Positions 39,801 to 48,044 of a stretch of DNA of 64,000 bases are shown here, one piece after another. The translations under genes were made by a program, and so were the position numbers. The notes under the pieces were generated by a model. That model was not told where the DNA came from. It saw only the letters and a program-made list of their open reading frames with translations, and did no database searches. Source of the stretch: an uncultured Oscillospiraceae bacterium (GTDB lineage Bacteria; Bacillota; Clostridia; Oscillospirales; Oscillospiraceae); NCBI GenBank assembly GCA_947631865.1, contig CANRNF010000001.1, positions 29,286 to 93,285 on the forward strand. The letters run 5' to 3'. How positions within the stretch are numbered: position 1 is the first letter of the stretch; each line of letters starts with the position of its first letter.

Positions 39801-42279
39801 GATGACGACTGCCCTGAAGGTGGGCGCCAACGAGGTCGTGGTGCCCGAGGTCACCAGTTCCTCCAGCGCCGAGGCCGGCGGCGCGCTGTACGTGCAGTAT
39901 ACCGGCGGCGCCGACACGGTGGAAGAATACGCCGTGCGCGTCAGCGGCGGCGTGGAGGTGCCTGTGCTGGACCTGTATAAAGTCCCGGATGGCGAGCGGG
40001 CCGGCAGGGTCAGCGCCTATGTATCGGAGCTCTCTGCCTACGTCAGCGATATGGCTGCCAAGCACACAGCGGCTCACCAGGGCGGCGAGACGCCCAATGA
40101 CGAGGTCAATAAGGCATACGATGAGAAGAACTGCATCCTGGGCGCCACGGACATCATGCTGGACACCATGATGCTGTCTCTGCCCGCCCAGCAGGTGCTG
40201 GCCGGCTGTAGCTACGACGCGGGCAAGCTCCTTAACTCTCTGAACGCCATGGAGAAGATGATGGCCCTGTTTTACCAGCACAAGGGTCTGAACGCCAGCG
40301 CCGCCAACGCTGTGGACCGCATCCCCCTGCGGCACCTGAACATCCGCTATCAGCGGATGTTCTCCGGCGCGTTCATGTATGCCTCCGGCGACCACATCGG
40401 CATTGAGTGGAACGAGACGGCGGGCATGGCCGGCTGCGGCGGCGTGACGGACTGCAACGGCCTCTATACCGGCGGGAACTACTTTGGCTGGGGCGTGGCC
40501 CATGAGATCGGCCACGACATCAACCAAAGCTCTTACGCCATCGCCGAGATCACCAACAACTATTTCGCCGTTCTGGCCCAGGCTCAGGACACCAATGACA
40601 GCGTTCGCTTCGACTACAAGAACGTCTACGACAAGGTCACCAGCGGCGTGAAGGGCAGCGCATCCAACGTGTTCACCCAGCTGGCCATGTATTGGCAGCT
40701 GCATCTGGCCTACGACAGGGGATACAACTTTACTACCTATCCCAATTACAACGACCAGCTCAACAGCTTGTTCTTCGCCAGGGTGGACACTTACGCCCGC
40801 ACGCCCTCCAAGGCGCCCGCGCCCAAGGGCGTGGCGCTGACCCTGGAAAAGGCGGATGTGGACCAGACCATCATGCGTCTGGCCTGCGCCGCGGCCCAAA
40901 AAGACCTTCTGGACTTCTTCCAGCGCTGGGGCAAGACCCCTGACGAGACGACCATCGCCTATGCCAGCCAGTTCCCGGCGGAGACCCGCGCCATCTACTA
41001 CGTGTGCGACGATTCCCGCCGCTACACCATCGAGCACAGCGGCGGCAGCGCCCTGGCGGAAGACGGCAGTACGTCTGCCATTGCCTCCGCGGCGGCTCAG
41101 GTCGACTCCTCCCTGACCAACAAGGTGACGATCTCCATCGCGCCGAACAATACCGTTCCCTCGGAGCAGATCCTGGGCTATGAGATCGTGCGCCGCACCA
41201 TCTCGGGCGGCGTGACCGAGCGGCGGACCGTGGGCTTTACCACGGAAAGCAGCTTTGTGGACACCGTGTCCGCCATGAATAACCGGACCGTGTCCTATGA
41301 GATCACGATGGTGGACAAGTACCTGAACCGCTCTGCCGTTGCCGAGACCGGCATGGTGAAGATCAAGCACGAGGGCGACCTGGCAAAGGACAACTGGACC
41401 ATCCGTACCGAGGGCCTGACGGCCGACGCCATCAAGCACGAAGCCGACATGGAGAACCCTGAGGTAGTGGAGGATGACCCCGCCGCGTTGGCCATCGACG
41501 GAAAAAATGACACGGTCTACACCGCCCGGACAGGCGAAAATGCCATGATCGAGATCGACTTCCACGACACACAGGTGATCACCGGTCTGCGGTATATTGC
41601 CGGCGATAAAGCTATGGGCGAAGTTGCAGTATCTGTCCGCCAGGCCGGCGAGTGGCTCCGCCTGAAAGATAAAGTAGTCCTGAACGAGAGCAAGACCGTC
41701 TACTTCTCCAATGTGGATGGGCACTATGTGAGCACTTACGCAGCGGACGCCATCCGTTTGGAGCTGCTGGAGCATAGGGACGAGATATCCGCGGCGGAAC
41801 TGGGCGTGCTTGGTCCCAGCGGTGACAACGTGGACTTCTCCGCCGTTGGTATCCTGACCGAGGCATTCCAGTATGGCAGCGCCCAGGAGGACTTTATCCC
41901 CAGAGGTTCGCTGGTGTTCACCGGCACCTACGCCGGCAACGCGGCCTATAACGTGGTGGTGCTCTACGACCAGGACGGCAGGATCGTGACCGGTGTGGAT
42001 AAGGTCGCCTATCAGACCATCTATGCCGATGTGCCTGTGACCGGGAACATCCAGGATGTGCTGGACGGCATATGGATCTACTGGATACCGCCCGAGGGCC
42101 TGTCAAACTTCGTGATGCCCGGTCAGGTCCGGGTAGAGCTGAGCAGGGTCAACGACGCCAGGACGAATGAGGGCGACCGGCTGGTCAGCGACTCGCTGTT
42201 CTTCGACGTCCCCGCATTCAGCGATCTGAGCGATATCACCCTCAGCTCCCATGGCGCCGCCACAGGCGCCATGGGCTGA
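36820..42279 (+). CDS. Large secreted M60-family metallopeptidase with dockerin-like and Fn3 modules
   Basis: 1,819 residues from ATG 36820 (GAGGTG upstream). A signal peptide (KKIISLLLAWIMVFSLAVPVFG) is followed by a Pro/Ser/Glu-rich linker to about 140. A dockerin-type Ca-binding repeat (GDLNGDGAVNAGDWDVL) lies near 250, and two fibronectin type III modules near 500 and 594. A galactose-binding-like module follows at about 690-880. The M60 domain carries H1228-E-x-x-H1232 and E1243 (VAHEIGHDINQSSYAIAE), the gluzincin zinc site. Another galactose-binding-like module is at about 1530-1690. M60 enzymes cut mucins and O-glycoproteins, so a mucin substrate is likely but inferred. There is no cell-wall anchor of its own; the adjacent anchored protein may hold it. 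Confidence 0.88.
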   Translation: MKKIISLLLAWIMVFSLAVPVFGVQEESQEGDPLAAPYGQDDSLSAEESGGEPVVETEPPVYEPIPTSEPAPEENMPTLPEGPAPVDPTEEPVADPTATPEPSAVPEASASPEPSESPLPSESPMPSESPMPSEEPEEDGGIMLVSTGITTGQIDVTISNAMDLAVAPELTVSLSGGVHESANVSANGSIHSFQDLQSGDYTLTVTGQWFVPYTQAIHVDACDGVTVKLTVGQLPFYDDKACHPGVLQYGDLNGDGAVNAGDWDVLKEAIVSGGASYDLNLSGAAGLAGEATDLADAQCLAKAMKVRAMEATLEHFVPVTAITSGEDKDTAVTGDLQDLFRANEQLVLLGRGDNEPISGEAPVQVEMALTDGARAEVIVLDNTNISDAEITVVTDDGPMTFVVGNTAAMPASAVAEEPNSEAVTVSAVSTVAMPVMPINGTHVTKDANGNIQLDLGGQVAVKRVTIRITGVEAGDLASITQVEFVNDMESRIPEPQMDVPQNLTAVPGSRQFTVSWNPSTNITGYEVMVSDGAASETYQLAGTSLTVTSFGGREVLNYKTYTVSVQSVNGKWNSGYCKAVSVTPRPTGRPDKPDNVKAVGGFQSITVSWKNMKDTQSYNLYYRDTAAGEAYQKIGDLTAASYAFTGLTGGQIEYEVYVTGVNEFGESGESIHATAKTISGDPPQMPQFNLINRNEAGVPGPYHITETAMANSAGVTYGNASDNGASVWATVDSVPTSYYERASWDEGGYNGLYSRGLIYTFDQAYEMDTIGVMSMDPSMDFTYAGVRWWDEAGQAHDLGCNVVRTEDHRDANGGRYFFIRLPEPITTSKLQVGVARYWAGNNRINIAEIYFYQYDDLKKRINALYADDLHTTLVEGVTEDMLDQLAADIDASRDAFGHVNPDKDQLVKELETARQIFHDQFLRKVTHVHTGITGRGDEHGFGGLNAWQPLGVTAAAGEKITVYVGSSLRNTGEATNLQLIFTQYHAEASAMSMAMTTALKVGANEVVVPEVTSSSSAEAGGALYVQYTGGADTVEEYAVRVSGGVEVPVLDLYKVPDGERAGRVSAYVSELSAYVSDMAAKHTAAHQGGETPNDEVNKAYDEKNCILGATDIMLDTMMLSLPAQQVLAGCSYDAGKLLNSLNAMEKMMALFYQHKGLNASAANAVDRIPLRHLNIRYQRMFSGAFMYASGDHIGIEWNETAGMAGCGGVTDCNGLYTGGNYFGWGVAHEIGHDINQSSYAIAEITNNYFAVLAQAQDTNDSVRFDYKNVYDKVTSGVKGSASNVFTQLAMYWQLHLAYDRGYNFTTYPNYNDQLNSLFFARVDTYARTPSKAPAPKGVALTLEKADVDQTIMRLACAAAQKDLLDFFQRWGKTPDETTIAYASQFPAETRAIYYVCDDSRRYTIEHSGGSALAEDGSTSAIASAAAQVDSSLTNKVTISIAPNNTVPSEQILGYEIVRRTISGGVTERRTVGFTTESSFVDTVSAMNNRTVSYEITMVDKYLNRSAVAETGMVKIKHEGDLAKDNWTIRTEGLTADAIKHEADMENPEVVEDDPAALAIDGKNDTVYTARTGENAMIEIDFHDTQVITGLRYIAGDKAMGEVAVSVRQAGEWLRLKDKVVLNESKTVYFSNVDGHYVSTYAADAIRLELLEHRDEISAAELGVLGPSGDNVDFSAVGILTEAFQYGSAQEDFIPRGSLVFTGTYAGNAAYNVVVLYDQDGRIVTGVDKVAYQTIYADVPVTGNIQDVLDGIWIYWIPPEGLSNFVMPGQVRVELSRVNDARTNEGDRLVSDSLFFDVPAFSDLSDITLSSHGAATGAMG

Positions 42280-42305
42280 GGCGGAGAAGAAGGGAGGAAA
42301 GCATA

Positions 42306-43412
42306 ATGAAACGGTTCCTTCATATCATCCTGACGGTCCTGCTCCTGGCGGCCCTGGTGATGCCGGCATCCCACGCTCTGGCAGGGGAGGCGCCGGAGGC
42401 GACAGCTGCTCCGGCGGACACCATCACGGTCGCCGCCAGCGGCAATGTTACGCTGTGGTCCACCCATATGGCGGCGGAGAAGGTCTCCTCTATCCAGTTC
42501 ACCCTGAAGGATGCCACAAGTTTTGAACTCTCCCCGGCCATTTCAAATGGGCGGCTATTCCACACGTATCTTTCCGATGCGGGGCTCACGGTATATATCG
42601 CCGGTACGGAGCCGCTGATCGCGAGCGGTACCAGTATCGACCTGGGCAGGACTGATGCGACAGGGAAGGTGACTTTGGCGGACAACTCCCTGAAATTCGC
42701 CTATGGCACCCGTACCGTCATCCAGAACGCGGTGGACGAGGATGAAGTTCCCGGCGGCGATGAAGGTGACGATGGCAAGCCGACCCTTGAAGAGGCCAAG
42801 TCGCTGCTGGAAGGCGAGATCGGCTATGCGGAGGGCCTTGCGAAGGACGCCTATACGCCTGAGAGCTGGAACGCGCTGCAGGCGATGCTTGACCTTGTGA
42901 GATCCAGGCTTGCCGACGAGAACGCCGGCGCGGAGGAACTGGTCCATGCCTGTGACGATCTGGCCGCCGCCATAGGCGCTTTGCAGGCCGTTCAGAGCCC
43001 TGAATTTGAGAGAGGCGGCAGCGGCGGCACCATCTATGACGGATACGATGATGGCACCGGCTCCGGCGCGCCGGAGACAACGCAGACGCCGGAGCCCTCT
43101 GCGACCCCTGGGCCCACTGCGACGACATCGCCAACCGAGACGCCCGCGCCCACAGATGAGCCTGTGACGACCAGTGAGCCGATGACGACTGACGCGCCTG
43201 TGACGTCAAGCGAACCTGTGGCGACAAATGAACCTGCAGCGGCGAATGCGACTGCAGCGCCCACGCAGGCGCCTGCGGTCCAGACGAGCAATACCGGTCC
43301 CAGCGCCCCGGCCACCGGGGACGAGACGGTGTTCGTGCCCTGGGCGCTGATGCTGGTCATGAGCGCCGCGGCGTTGGCCGTTGTCATCGACCGCGCCAAG
43401 CGCCGTCAATAA
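42306..43412 (+). CDS. Cell-wall-anchored protein with cohesin-like and FIVAR-like regions
   Basis: 368 residues. Signal peptide (residues 1-26), then a beta-rich region of about 40-140 (VSSIQFTLKDATSFELS...) that resembles a short cohesin, a FIVAR-like helical region of about 155-225 (LLEGEIGYAEGLAKDAYTPESWNALQAML), and a long Thr/Pro/Glu-rich stalk. A sortase-type tail ends it: SAPATGDE, a membrane segment and RAKRRQ. The motif is P-A-T-G with no leading Leu, a variant of LPxTG. ATG 42306 follows GGGAGGA and lies 26 bases after the M60 gene, so the two are probably made together, and this may be the wall scaffold for the peptidase. Confidence 0.75.
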   Translation: MKRFLHIILTVLLLAALVMPASHALAGEAPEATAAPADTITVAASGNVTLWSTHMAAEKVSSIQFTLKDATSFELSPAISNGRLFHTYLSDAGLTVYIAGTEPLIASGTSIDLGRTDATGKVTLADNSLKFAYGTRTVIQNAVDEDEVPGGDEGDDGKPTLEEAKSLLEGEIGYAEGLAKDAYTPESWNALQAMLDLVRSRLADENAGAEELVHACDDLAAAIGALQAVQSPEFERGGSGGTIYDGYDDGTGSGAPETTQTPEPSATPGPTATTSPTETPAPTDEPVTTSEPMTTDAPVTSSEPVATNEPAAANATAAPTQAPAVQTSNTGPSAPATGDETVFVPWALMLVMSAAALAVVIDRAKRRQ

Positions 43413-43425
43413 AATACATCATCTT

Positions 43426-43454
43426 GCCCCCGGCTCCTGCCGGGGGCGCTTTTT
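43426..43454 (+). terminator. Rho-independent terminator after the anchored protein
   Basis: GCCCCCGGC/GCCGGGGGC perfect stem, TCCT loop, then GCTTTTT. Confidence 0.92.
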
Positions 43455-43540
43455 GTTGTGGCCTGTACACACTGGGCATATTCGCTAAAATTTTCCATTT
43501 CTTTGGCGGAAAAATGTCTTTTCCCGCATGCGGGGAAGAA

Positions 43541-43570
43541 TTGACTTTCCAACTGGCGCTTTGTTATAAT
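43541..43570 (+). promoter_or_regulatory. Sigma-A promoter of the purine operon
   Basis: TTGACT (43541-43546), 18-base spacer, TATAAT (43565-43570), just ahead of the ZTP riboswitch. Confidence 0.8.
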
Positions 43571-43593
43571 CAGGATAACAATGAAACACGCAT

Positions 43594-43667
43594 GAATTGG
43601 CAACTGACGGTGAGCGGCGAACGCAGGGGAGCCAATTTCATTGTTTTTGCCGACCGTCTGGGCAGTT
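43594..43667 (+). promoter_or_regulatory. ZTP (pfl-type) riboswitch
   Basis: Leader of purE. Stem P1 is ATTGGC (43596-43601) with GCCAAT (43631-43636), enclosing ACTGACGG, a small GCG/CGC hairpin and the conserved GGGGA. After a short linker comes GCCGACCGTCTGGGC, the conserved P3 pseudoknot part of the pfl motif. ZTP riboswitches sense ZTP/ZMP (AICAR nucleotide), which builds up when 10-formyl-THF is short, and switch on purine and folate genes. The operon's purH, fhs and guaB genes fit this signal. Confidence 0.85.
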
Positions 43668-43691
43668 CTATTTGCGAAAGAATAGAACTGC
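43662..43691 (+). terminator. Expression-platform hairpin downstream of the ZTP aptamer
   Basis: GCAGTTCTATT and AATAGAACTGC form a perfect 11-bp stem whose left arm overlaps the end of aptamer stem P3 (CTGGGCAG). Binding of the ligand should compete with it. Only CTCAAAATGCTTT follows, so a classic U tract is lacking and the switch may act by another route. Confidence 0.65.
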
Positions 43692-43717
43692 TCAAAATGC
43701 TTTAAGGGAGTATACTG

Positions 43718-44212
43718 ATGAAGAAAGTAGCCATTATCATGGGCAGCGACAGCGATCTGCCTGTGGCGGAGAAGGCGGTCCAGCGTCTGGATGAGTTCGG
43801 CGTGCCCTGTGAGGTGCACATCTTCTCCGCACACCGCACGCCCGACGAGGCCAGGGACTTTGCTCTGCATGCCCGAAGCAGCGGCTTCGGAGTCATCATC
43901 GCGGCCGCTGGCATGGCGGCGCACCTGGCCGGAGCCATAGCGGCCAACACCACCCTGCCGGTGATCGGCATTCCTCTGAAAAGTAAAAACCTAGACGGCG
44001 TTGACGCCCTTCTGTCCACGGTGCAGATGCCTTCCGGCATCCCGGTAGCCACCGTAGCGATCGATGGGGCAGTCAACGCCGCGCTGTTATCTGTTGAGAT
44101 CCTGGCGCTGGAGGACGAGTCCCTCGCGGCAAAGCTGGAGGCGGTGCGGGCCGCTGACAAAGCCAAGGTATTGGAGAAGAACGCGGCCGTGGAGGCCCGA
44201 TTCAACCGGTAA
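43718..44212 (+). CDS. purE: 5-(carboxyamino)imidazole ribonucleotide mutase (class I PurE or class II AIR carboxylase)
   Basis: 164 residues. [28 protein letters not shown] and [27 protein letters not shown] are the PurE hallmarks. It makes carboxyaminoimidazole ribonucleotide in the sixth step of purine synthesis. There is no purK in the window, so it may be the class II form using CO2 directly; the sequence alone did not let me decide. First gene of the riboswitch-controlled operon, with AAGGGAG before ATG 43718. Confidence 0.95.
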   Translation: MKKVAIIMGSDSDLPVAEKAVQRLDEFGVPCEVHIFSAHRTPDEARDFALHARSSGFGVIIAAAGMAAHLAGAIAANTTLPVIGIPLKSKNLDGVDALLSTVQMPSGIPVATVAIDGAVNAALLSVEILALEDESLAAKLEAVRAADKAKVLEKNAAVEARFNR

Positions 44213-44239
44213 ACAACCATTTCTATGGAGGGATATACC

Positions 44240-44947
44240 ATGCAGAAGAAAGAGCAGCTGTACGAAGGCAAGGCAAAAAAGGTCTTTGCCACCGACGACC
44301 CGGATATGGTCATCGTCTCCTACAAGGACGACGCCACCGCCTTCAATGGCCTGAAAAAGGGCCAGATCGCCGGCAAGGGCGCCATCAACAACCGTGTCAC
44401 CAACTACCTGATGCAGCTTCTGGAGAAGGAGGGCGTGCCCACCCACTTCGTGGAGGAGCTGAATGACCGTGAGACCGTGGTGCGCAAAGTATCCATCGTG
44501 CCGCTGGAGGTCATCATCCGCAACATCTCTGCCGGCTCCTTTGCCAAGCGCTACGGTGTGGAGGAGGGCATCGTCTTTGCCGCGCCCACCTTCGAGACAT
44601 CCTATAAGAACGACGCTCTGGGCGACCCCCTCATCAACGACTATCACGCACTGGCCCTGGGCCTGTGCACCCCGGAGGAGCTGGACACCATCAAGGCCAT
44701 GGCCTTCAAGGTCAACGATGTGCTGAAGGCCTTCTTCAAGGCTGTGAACGTTGACCTGGTGGACTTCAAGCTGGAGTTTGGCAAGACCTCCGACGGAAAG
44801 CTGGTGCTGGCCGACGAGATCAGCCCCGACACCTGCCGGTTCTGGGACAGCACCACCCACGAGAAGCTGGACAAGGACCGCTTCCGCCGGGATCTTGGCG
44901 GGGTGGAGGACGCCTACGCCGAGATGATGAAGCGCATCCTGGGCTGA
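44240..44947 (+). CDS. purC: Phosphoribosylaminoimidazole-succinocarboxamide synthase (SAICAR synthetase)
   Basis: 235 residues: [16 protein letters not shown] at the start, [47 protein letters not shown] and [14 protein letters not shown], all of the standard PurC fold. It adds aspartate to CAIR with ATP. ATG 44240 follows GGAGGGA; the track's ATG 44225 overlaps that ribosome site and is not used. Confidence 0.96.
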   Translation: MQKKEQLYEGKAKKVFATDDPDMVIVSYKDDATAFNGLKKGQIAGKGAINNRVTNYLMQLLEKEGVPTHFVEELNDRETVVRKVSIVPLEVIIRNISAGSFAKRYGVEEGIVFAAPTFETSYKNDALGDPLINDYHALALGLCTPEELDTIKAMAFKVNDVLKAFFKAVNVDLVDFKLEFGKTSDGKLVLADEISPDTCRFWDSTTHEKLDKDRFRRDLGGVEDAYAEMMKRILG

Positions 44948-44951
44948 GAAC

Positions 44952-46394
44952 ATGGGGAATCTTCACGAAGAATGCGGCGTGTTCGGCATTTTCGCGCCGA
45001 AGCAGATGCCGCTGGTATCCACCGCTTATTATGGCCTGTACGCCTTGCAGCACCGTGGCCAGGAGAGCTGCGGCATCGTCATCAACGACGACGGCCTGTT
45101 CAGCTTTTACAAGGACCTGGGTCTGGTGAACGACGTGTTCACCAACCGGGTGCTGAACCATCTGCCGGATGGGAACATGGCCGTGGGCCATGTGCGCTAC
45201 GGCACCACCGGCTGCAGCGGGCGGGAGAACTGCCAGCCCATGGTGGTCAACCACGTGAAGGGCCGCATGGCCCTGGCCCACAACGGCAATCTGGTCAACT
45301 CTGCGGAACTGAGAAAGGCCCTGGAGCTGCAGGGCTCCATCTTCCACTCCACCAGTGATACGGAGGTCATCTCCTATGTCATCACCAAGGAGCGGCTCAC
45401 CGCGCCCTCTATCGAGCAGGCGGTGAATCAGGCCATGTTCCTCATCAAGGGAGCCTATTCCATGGTGGTCATGAGTCCTTCCAAGCTCCTGGCAGTGCGG
45501 GATGAGAATGGCTTCCGGCCCCTGTGCTACGGTCAGCGGGAAGATGGCGCCTATGTGGTGGCGTCGGAGAGCTGCGCCCTGGAGGCGGTGAACGCCCGCT
45601 TCATCCGGGATGTGGAGCCGGGGGAGATCGTCATGTTCTCCAAGGACGGCGTCCAGAGCATCCGGGACCACTGCGGCAAGGCACCCAAAAAGCTGTGCAT
45701 CTTTGAGCATATCTACTTTGCCCGGCCCGACTCTGTCATCGACGGCGTCAGCGTCCATGAGGCCCGTATCCGGGCCGGGGAGCGGCTGGCTGCCCGCCAT
45801 CCGGTGGAAGCGGATGTGGTGGTGGGCGTGCCCGATTCCGGGCTGGATGCCGCCCTTGGCTATGCCAGGGCCTCCGGTATTCCCTACGGCGTGGGCTTTA
45901 TTAAGAACAAATACATCGGCCGCACCTTTATCGCCCCGGGACAGGATACCCGTGAGGACTTGGTGCGCATCAAATTGAACCCTGTGGCCAGCGTGGTCCG
46001 GGGAAAGCGCGTGGTCGTGGTGGACGACTCCATCGTCCGGGGCACCACCAGCGGCCGGTTCGTGCGTTTGCTGCGTGAGGCCGGCGCGGCGGAGGTCCAT
46101 ATGCGCATCTCCGCGCCGCCGTTTTTAAACCCCTGTTATTACGGCACGGATATCGACTCCCGGGACAACCTGATCGCCTGTCACCACACGGTGGAGGAGA
46201 TATGCGCCATCATCGGAGCGGACAGCCTGGGATATCTGCCCACCGAGGACCTGCCGTATCTGTTGGGAGATGTCTCCTGCGAGGGCTACTGCGACGCGTG
46301 CTTCACCAACAACTATCCCACCATGATACCCACCAACAGCTCCAAGAGCCGCTTTGAATACAAGATCAGCGAGGGGAGGGGCCGCGATGAATAA
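44952..46394 (+). CDS. purF: Amidophosphoribosyltransferase
   Basis: 480 residues, first enzyme of purine synthesis. A short propeptide MGNLHEE precedes the catalytic Cys in ECGVFGIF, followed by the glutaminase domain (ALQHRGQESCGI, GTTGCSGRENCQPM). The PRTase domain has VVVVDDSIVRGTTSG. Cysteines in ACHHTVEEICAI and CEGYCDACFT fit the [4Fe-4S] form of Gram-positive PurF. ATG 44952 lies four bases after purC. Confidence 0.96.
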   Translation: MGNLHEECGVFGIFAPKQMPLVSTAYYGLYALQHRGQESCGIVINDDGLFSFYKDLGLVNDVFTNRVLNHLPDGNMAVGHVRYGTTGCSGRENCQPMVVNHVKGRMALAHNGNLVNSAELRKALELQGSIFHSTSDTEVISYVITKERLTAPSIEQAVNQAMFLIKGAYSMVVMSPSKLLAVRDENGFRPLCYGQREDGAYVVASESCALEAVNARFIRDVEPGEIVMFSKDGVQSIRDHCGKAPKKLCIFEHIYFARPDSVIDGVSVHEARIRAGERLAARHPVEADVVVGVPDSGLDAALGYARASGIPYGVGFIKNKYIGRTFIAPGQDTREDLVRIKLNPVASVVRGKRVVVVDDSIVRGTTSGRFVRLLREAGAAEVHMRISAPPFLNPCYYGTDIDSRDNLIACHHTVEEICAIIGADSLGYLPTEDLPYLLGDVSCEGYCDACFTNNYPTMIPTNSSKSRFEYKISEGRGRDE

Positions 46395-47430
46395 GGAGAG
46401 CTTTTCCTCCAGCTACGCCGCCGCCGGCGTGGACATCACCGCGGGCTACAAGGCCGTGGAGCTCATAAAACGCCATGTCGCCCGGACGAATATCCCCGGC
46501 GTAGTGGGGGACGTGGGCGGCTTCGGCGGCCTGTTCCGCCCGGAGCTGGCCGGCATGAAGGAGCCCATCCTGGTATCCGGCACCGACGGCGTGGGTACGA
46601 AAATACGCCTGGCGCAGATTATGGACAAGCACGATACCATCGGCATCGACTGCGTGGCCATGTGCGTCAACGACGTGGTCTGCGCCGGGGCAAAACCATT
46701 GTTCTTCCTGGACTACATCGCCTGCGGCAAAAATGTGCCTGAGCGGATAGCGGACATCGTCGCCGGCGTGGCCGAAGGCTGCGTTCAGGCGGGCTGCGCC
46801 CTCATCGGCGGGGAGACCGCCGAGCACCCCGGCGTCATGGCCGAGGACGATTACGACCTGGCGGGATTTGTGGTAGGCGTCGCCGACCGGGAGAAGATGC
46901 TGGATAACACCGCCACAAAAGCGGGTGACGCGCTCATCGCGCTGCCCTCCAGCGGCGTTCACTCCAATGGCTTTTCTCTGGTTCGGAAGGTATTCCGTGT
47001 TGGCGAGGCAGACATCTCATCGCCCTGCGGGGCCCTTGGCGGCGCCAGTGTGGGGCAGACGCTCCTGACCCCGACAAAGATATATGTAAAGGCCATCCTG
47101 GCTCTCATGGAGGCCGTGACGGTGAAAGGCGTGAGCCACATCACCGGCGGCGGCTTTTATGAGAACATCCCCCGGAGCATCCCGGAGGGCCTTTCCGCCC
47201 GCATCGAGAAGAACGCGGTGCGTACACCGCCTATCTTTGACCTGATCCAAAGGACCGGGGATATCCCGGAACGGGACATGTTCAACACCTTCAACATGGG
47301 TGTGGGCATGACGGTGACAGTCTCCGCCGCGGACGCGGACCGGGCTCTGGAGGTCCTGCGGGAAAACGGCGAGGACGCCTATATCCTGGGGGAGATCGTC
47401 AAAGGCGGAGAGAGGGTGCAGCTTCTATGA
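46387..47430 (+). CDS. purM: Phosphoribosylformylglycinamidine cyclo-ligase (AIR synthetase)
   Basis: 347 residues: SSSYAAAGVDITAGYKAVELIK, GGFGGLFRP, SGTDGVGTKIRLAQ, GIDCVAMCVNDVVCAGAKPLFFLDY, LIGGETAEHPG and HITGGGFYENIPR. It closes the imidazole ring of AIR with ATP. ATG 46387 overlaps the purF end by eight bases after GGGAGGGG; the track start 46354 is within purF. Confidence 0.96.
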   Translation: MNKESFSSSYAAAGVDITAGYKAVELIKRHVARTNIPGVVGDVGGFGGLFRPELAGMKEPILVSGTDGVGTKIRLAQIMDKHDTIGIDCVAMCVNDVVCAGAKPLFFLDYIACGKNVPERIADIVAGVAEGCVQAGCALIGGETAEHPGVMAEDDYDLAGFVVGVADREKMLDNTATKAGDALIALPSSGVHSNGFSLVRKVFRVGEADISSPCGALGGASVGQTLLTPTKIYVKAILALMEAVTVKGVSHITGGGFYENIPRSIPEGLSARIEKNAVRTPPIFDLIQRTGDIPERDMFNTFNMGVGMTVTVSAADADRALEVLRENGEDAYILGEIVKGGERVQLL

Positions 47431-48044
47431 CAAAGACGCGCATCGCTGTATTCGTTTCCGGCGGCGGCACCAATCTGCAAGCTCTGCTGGACGCCCAGGC
47501 GGCGGGGAAGCTTTCTTCCGGCCAGATCGTTCTGGTGGTGTCCAGCCAGCCGGACGCCTACGCGCTGGAAAGAGCCAAAAAGGCAGGTGTGCCCACTGTC
47601 GTCTGCTCCCGGAAGGAGCTGGGCAGCCAGGAGGCATTTGAATCGGCTATCATGAAGGCGCTGGGTGAACAGGGGGCGGAGATGATCATCCTGGCGGGGT
47701 TCATGAGCATCCTCTCCAAGGACTTCACCGACCGGTTCCCGGAGCGCATTTTAAACGTGCATCCGGCGCTGATCCCCTCTTTCTGCGGGAAGGGATATTA
47801 CGGTCTCAAGGTCCACGAGGAGGCCCTGAAGCGGGGCGTGAAGGTCACCGGCGCCACGGTGCATTTTGTCAACGAGATACCGGACGGCGGGCGCATCATC
47901 GCCCAGAGGCCGGTGATGGTAGAGAACGGCGACACGCCGCAGACTTTGCAGCGGCGGGTCATGGAACAGGCGGAGTGGATCATCCTGCCCCAGGCGGCGG
48001 AGATGGTGGCCGCGGACATCGCAAGGAGGAAAGAACATGACTGA
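47427..48044 (+). CDS. purN: Phosphoribosylglycinamide formyltransferase
   Basis: 205 residues. VFVSGGGTNLQALLDAQ, ILAGFMSILSKDFTDRFPERILNVHPALIPSFCG (with the catalytic N-x-HP-x-LIP run) and GATVHFVNEIPDGGRIIAQ are typical GART motifs. It uses 10-formyl-THF, supplied by Fhs at the end of the operon. ATGA overlap with purM. Confidence 0.96.
   Translation: MTKTRIAVFVSGGGTNLQALLDAQAAGKLSSGQIVLVVSSQPDAYALERAKKAGVPTVVCSRKELGSQEAFESAIMKALGEQGAEMIILAGFMSILSKDFTDRFPERILNVHPALIPSFCGKGYYGLKVHEEALKRGVKVTGATVHFVNEIPDGGRIIAQRPVMVENGDTPQTLQRRVMEQAEWIILPQAAEMVAADIARRKEHD

Noticed and set aside
37144-41775. 1,543-codon open frame on the minus strand across the M60 gene
   Set aside because: It is the antisense shadow of a GC-rich gene; the plus strand has a signal peptide, domains, a promoter and a ribosome site.
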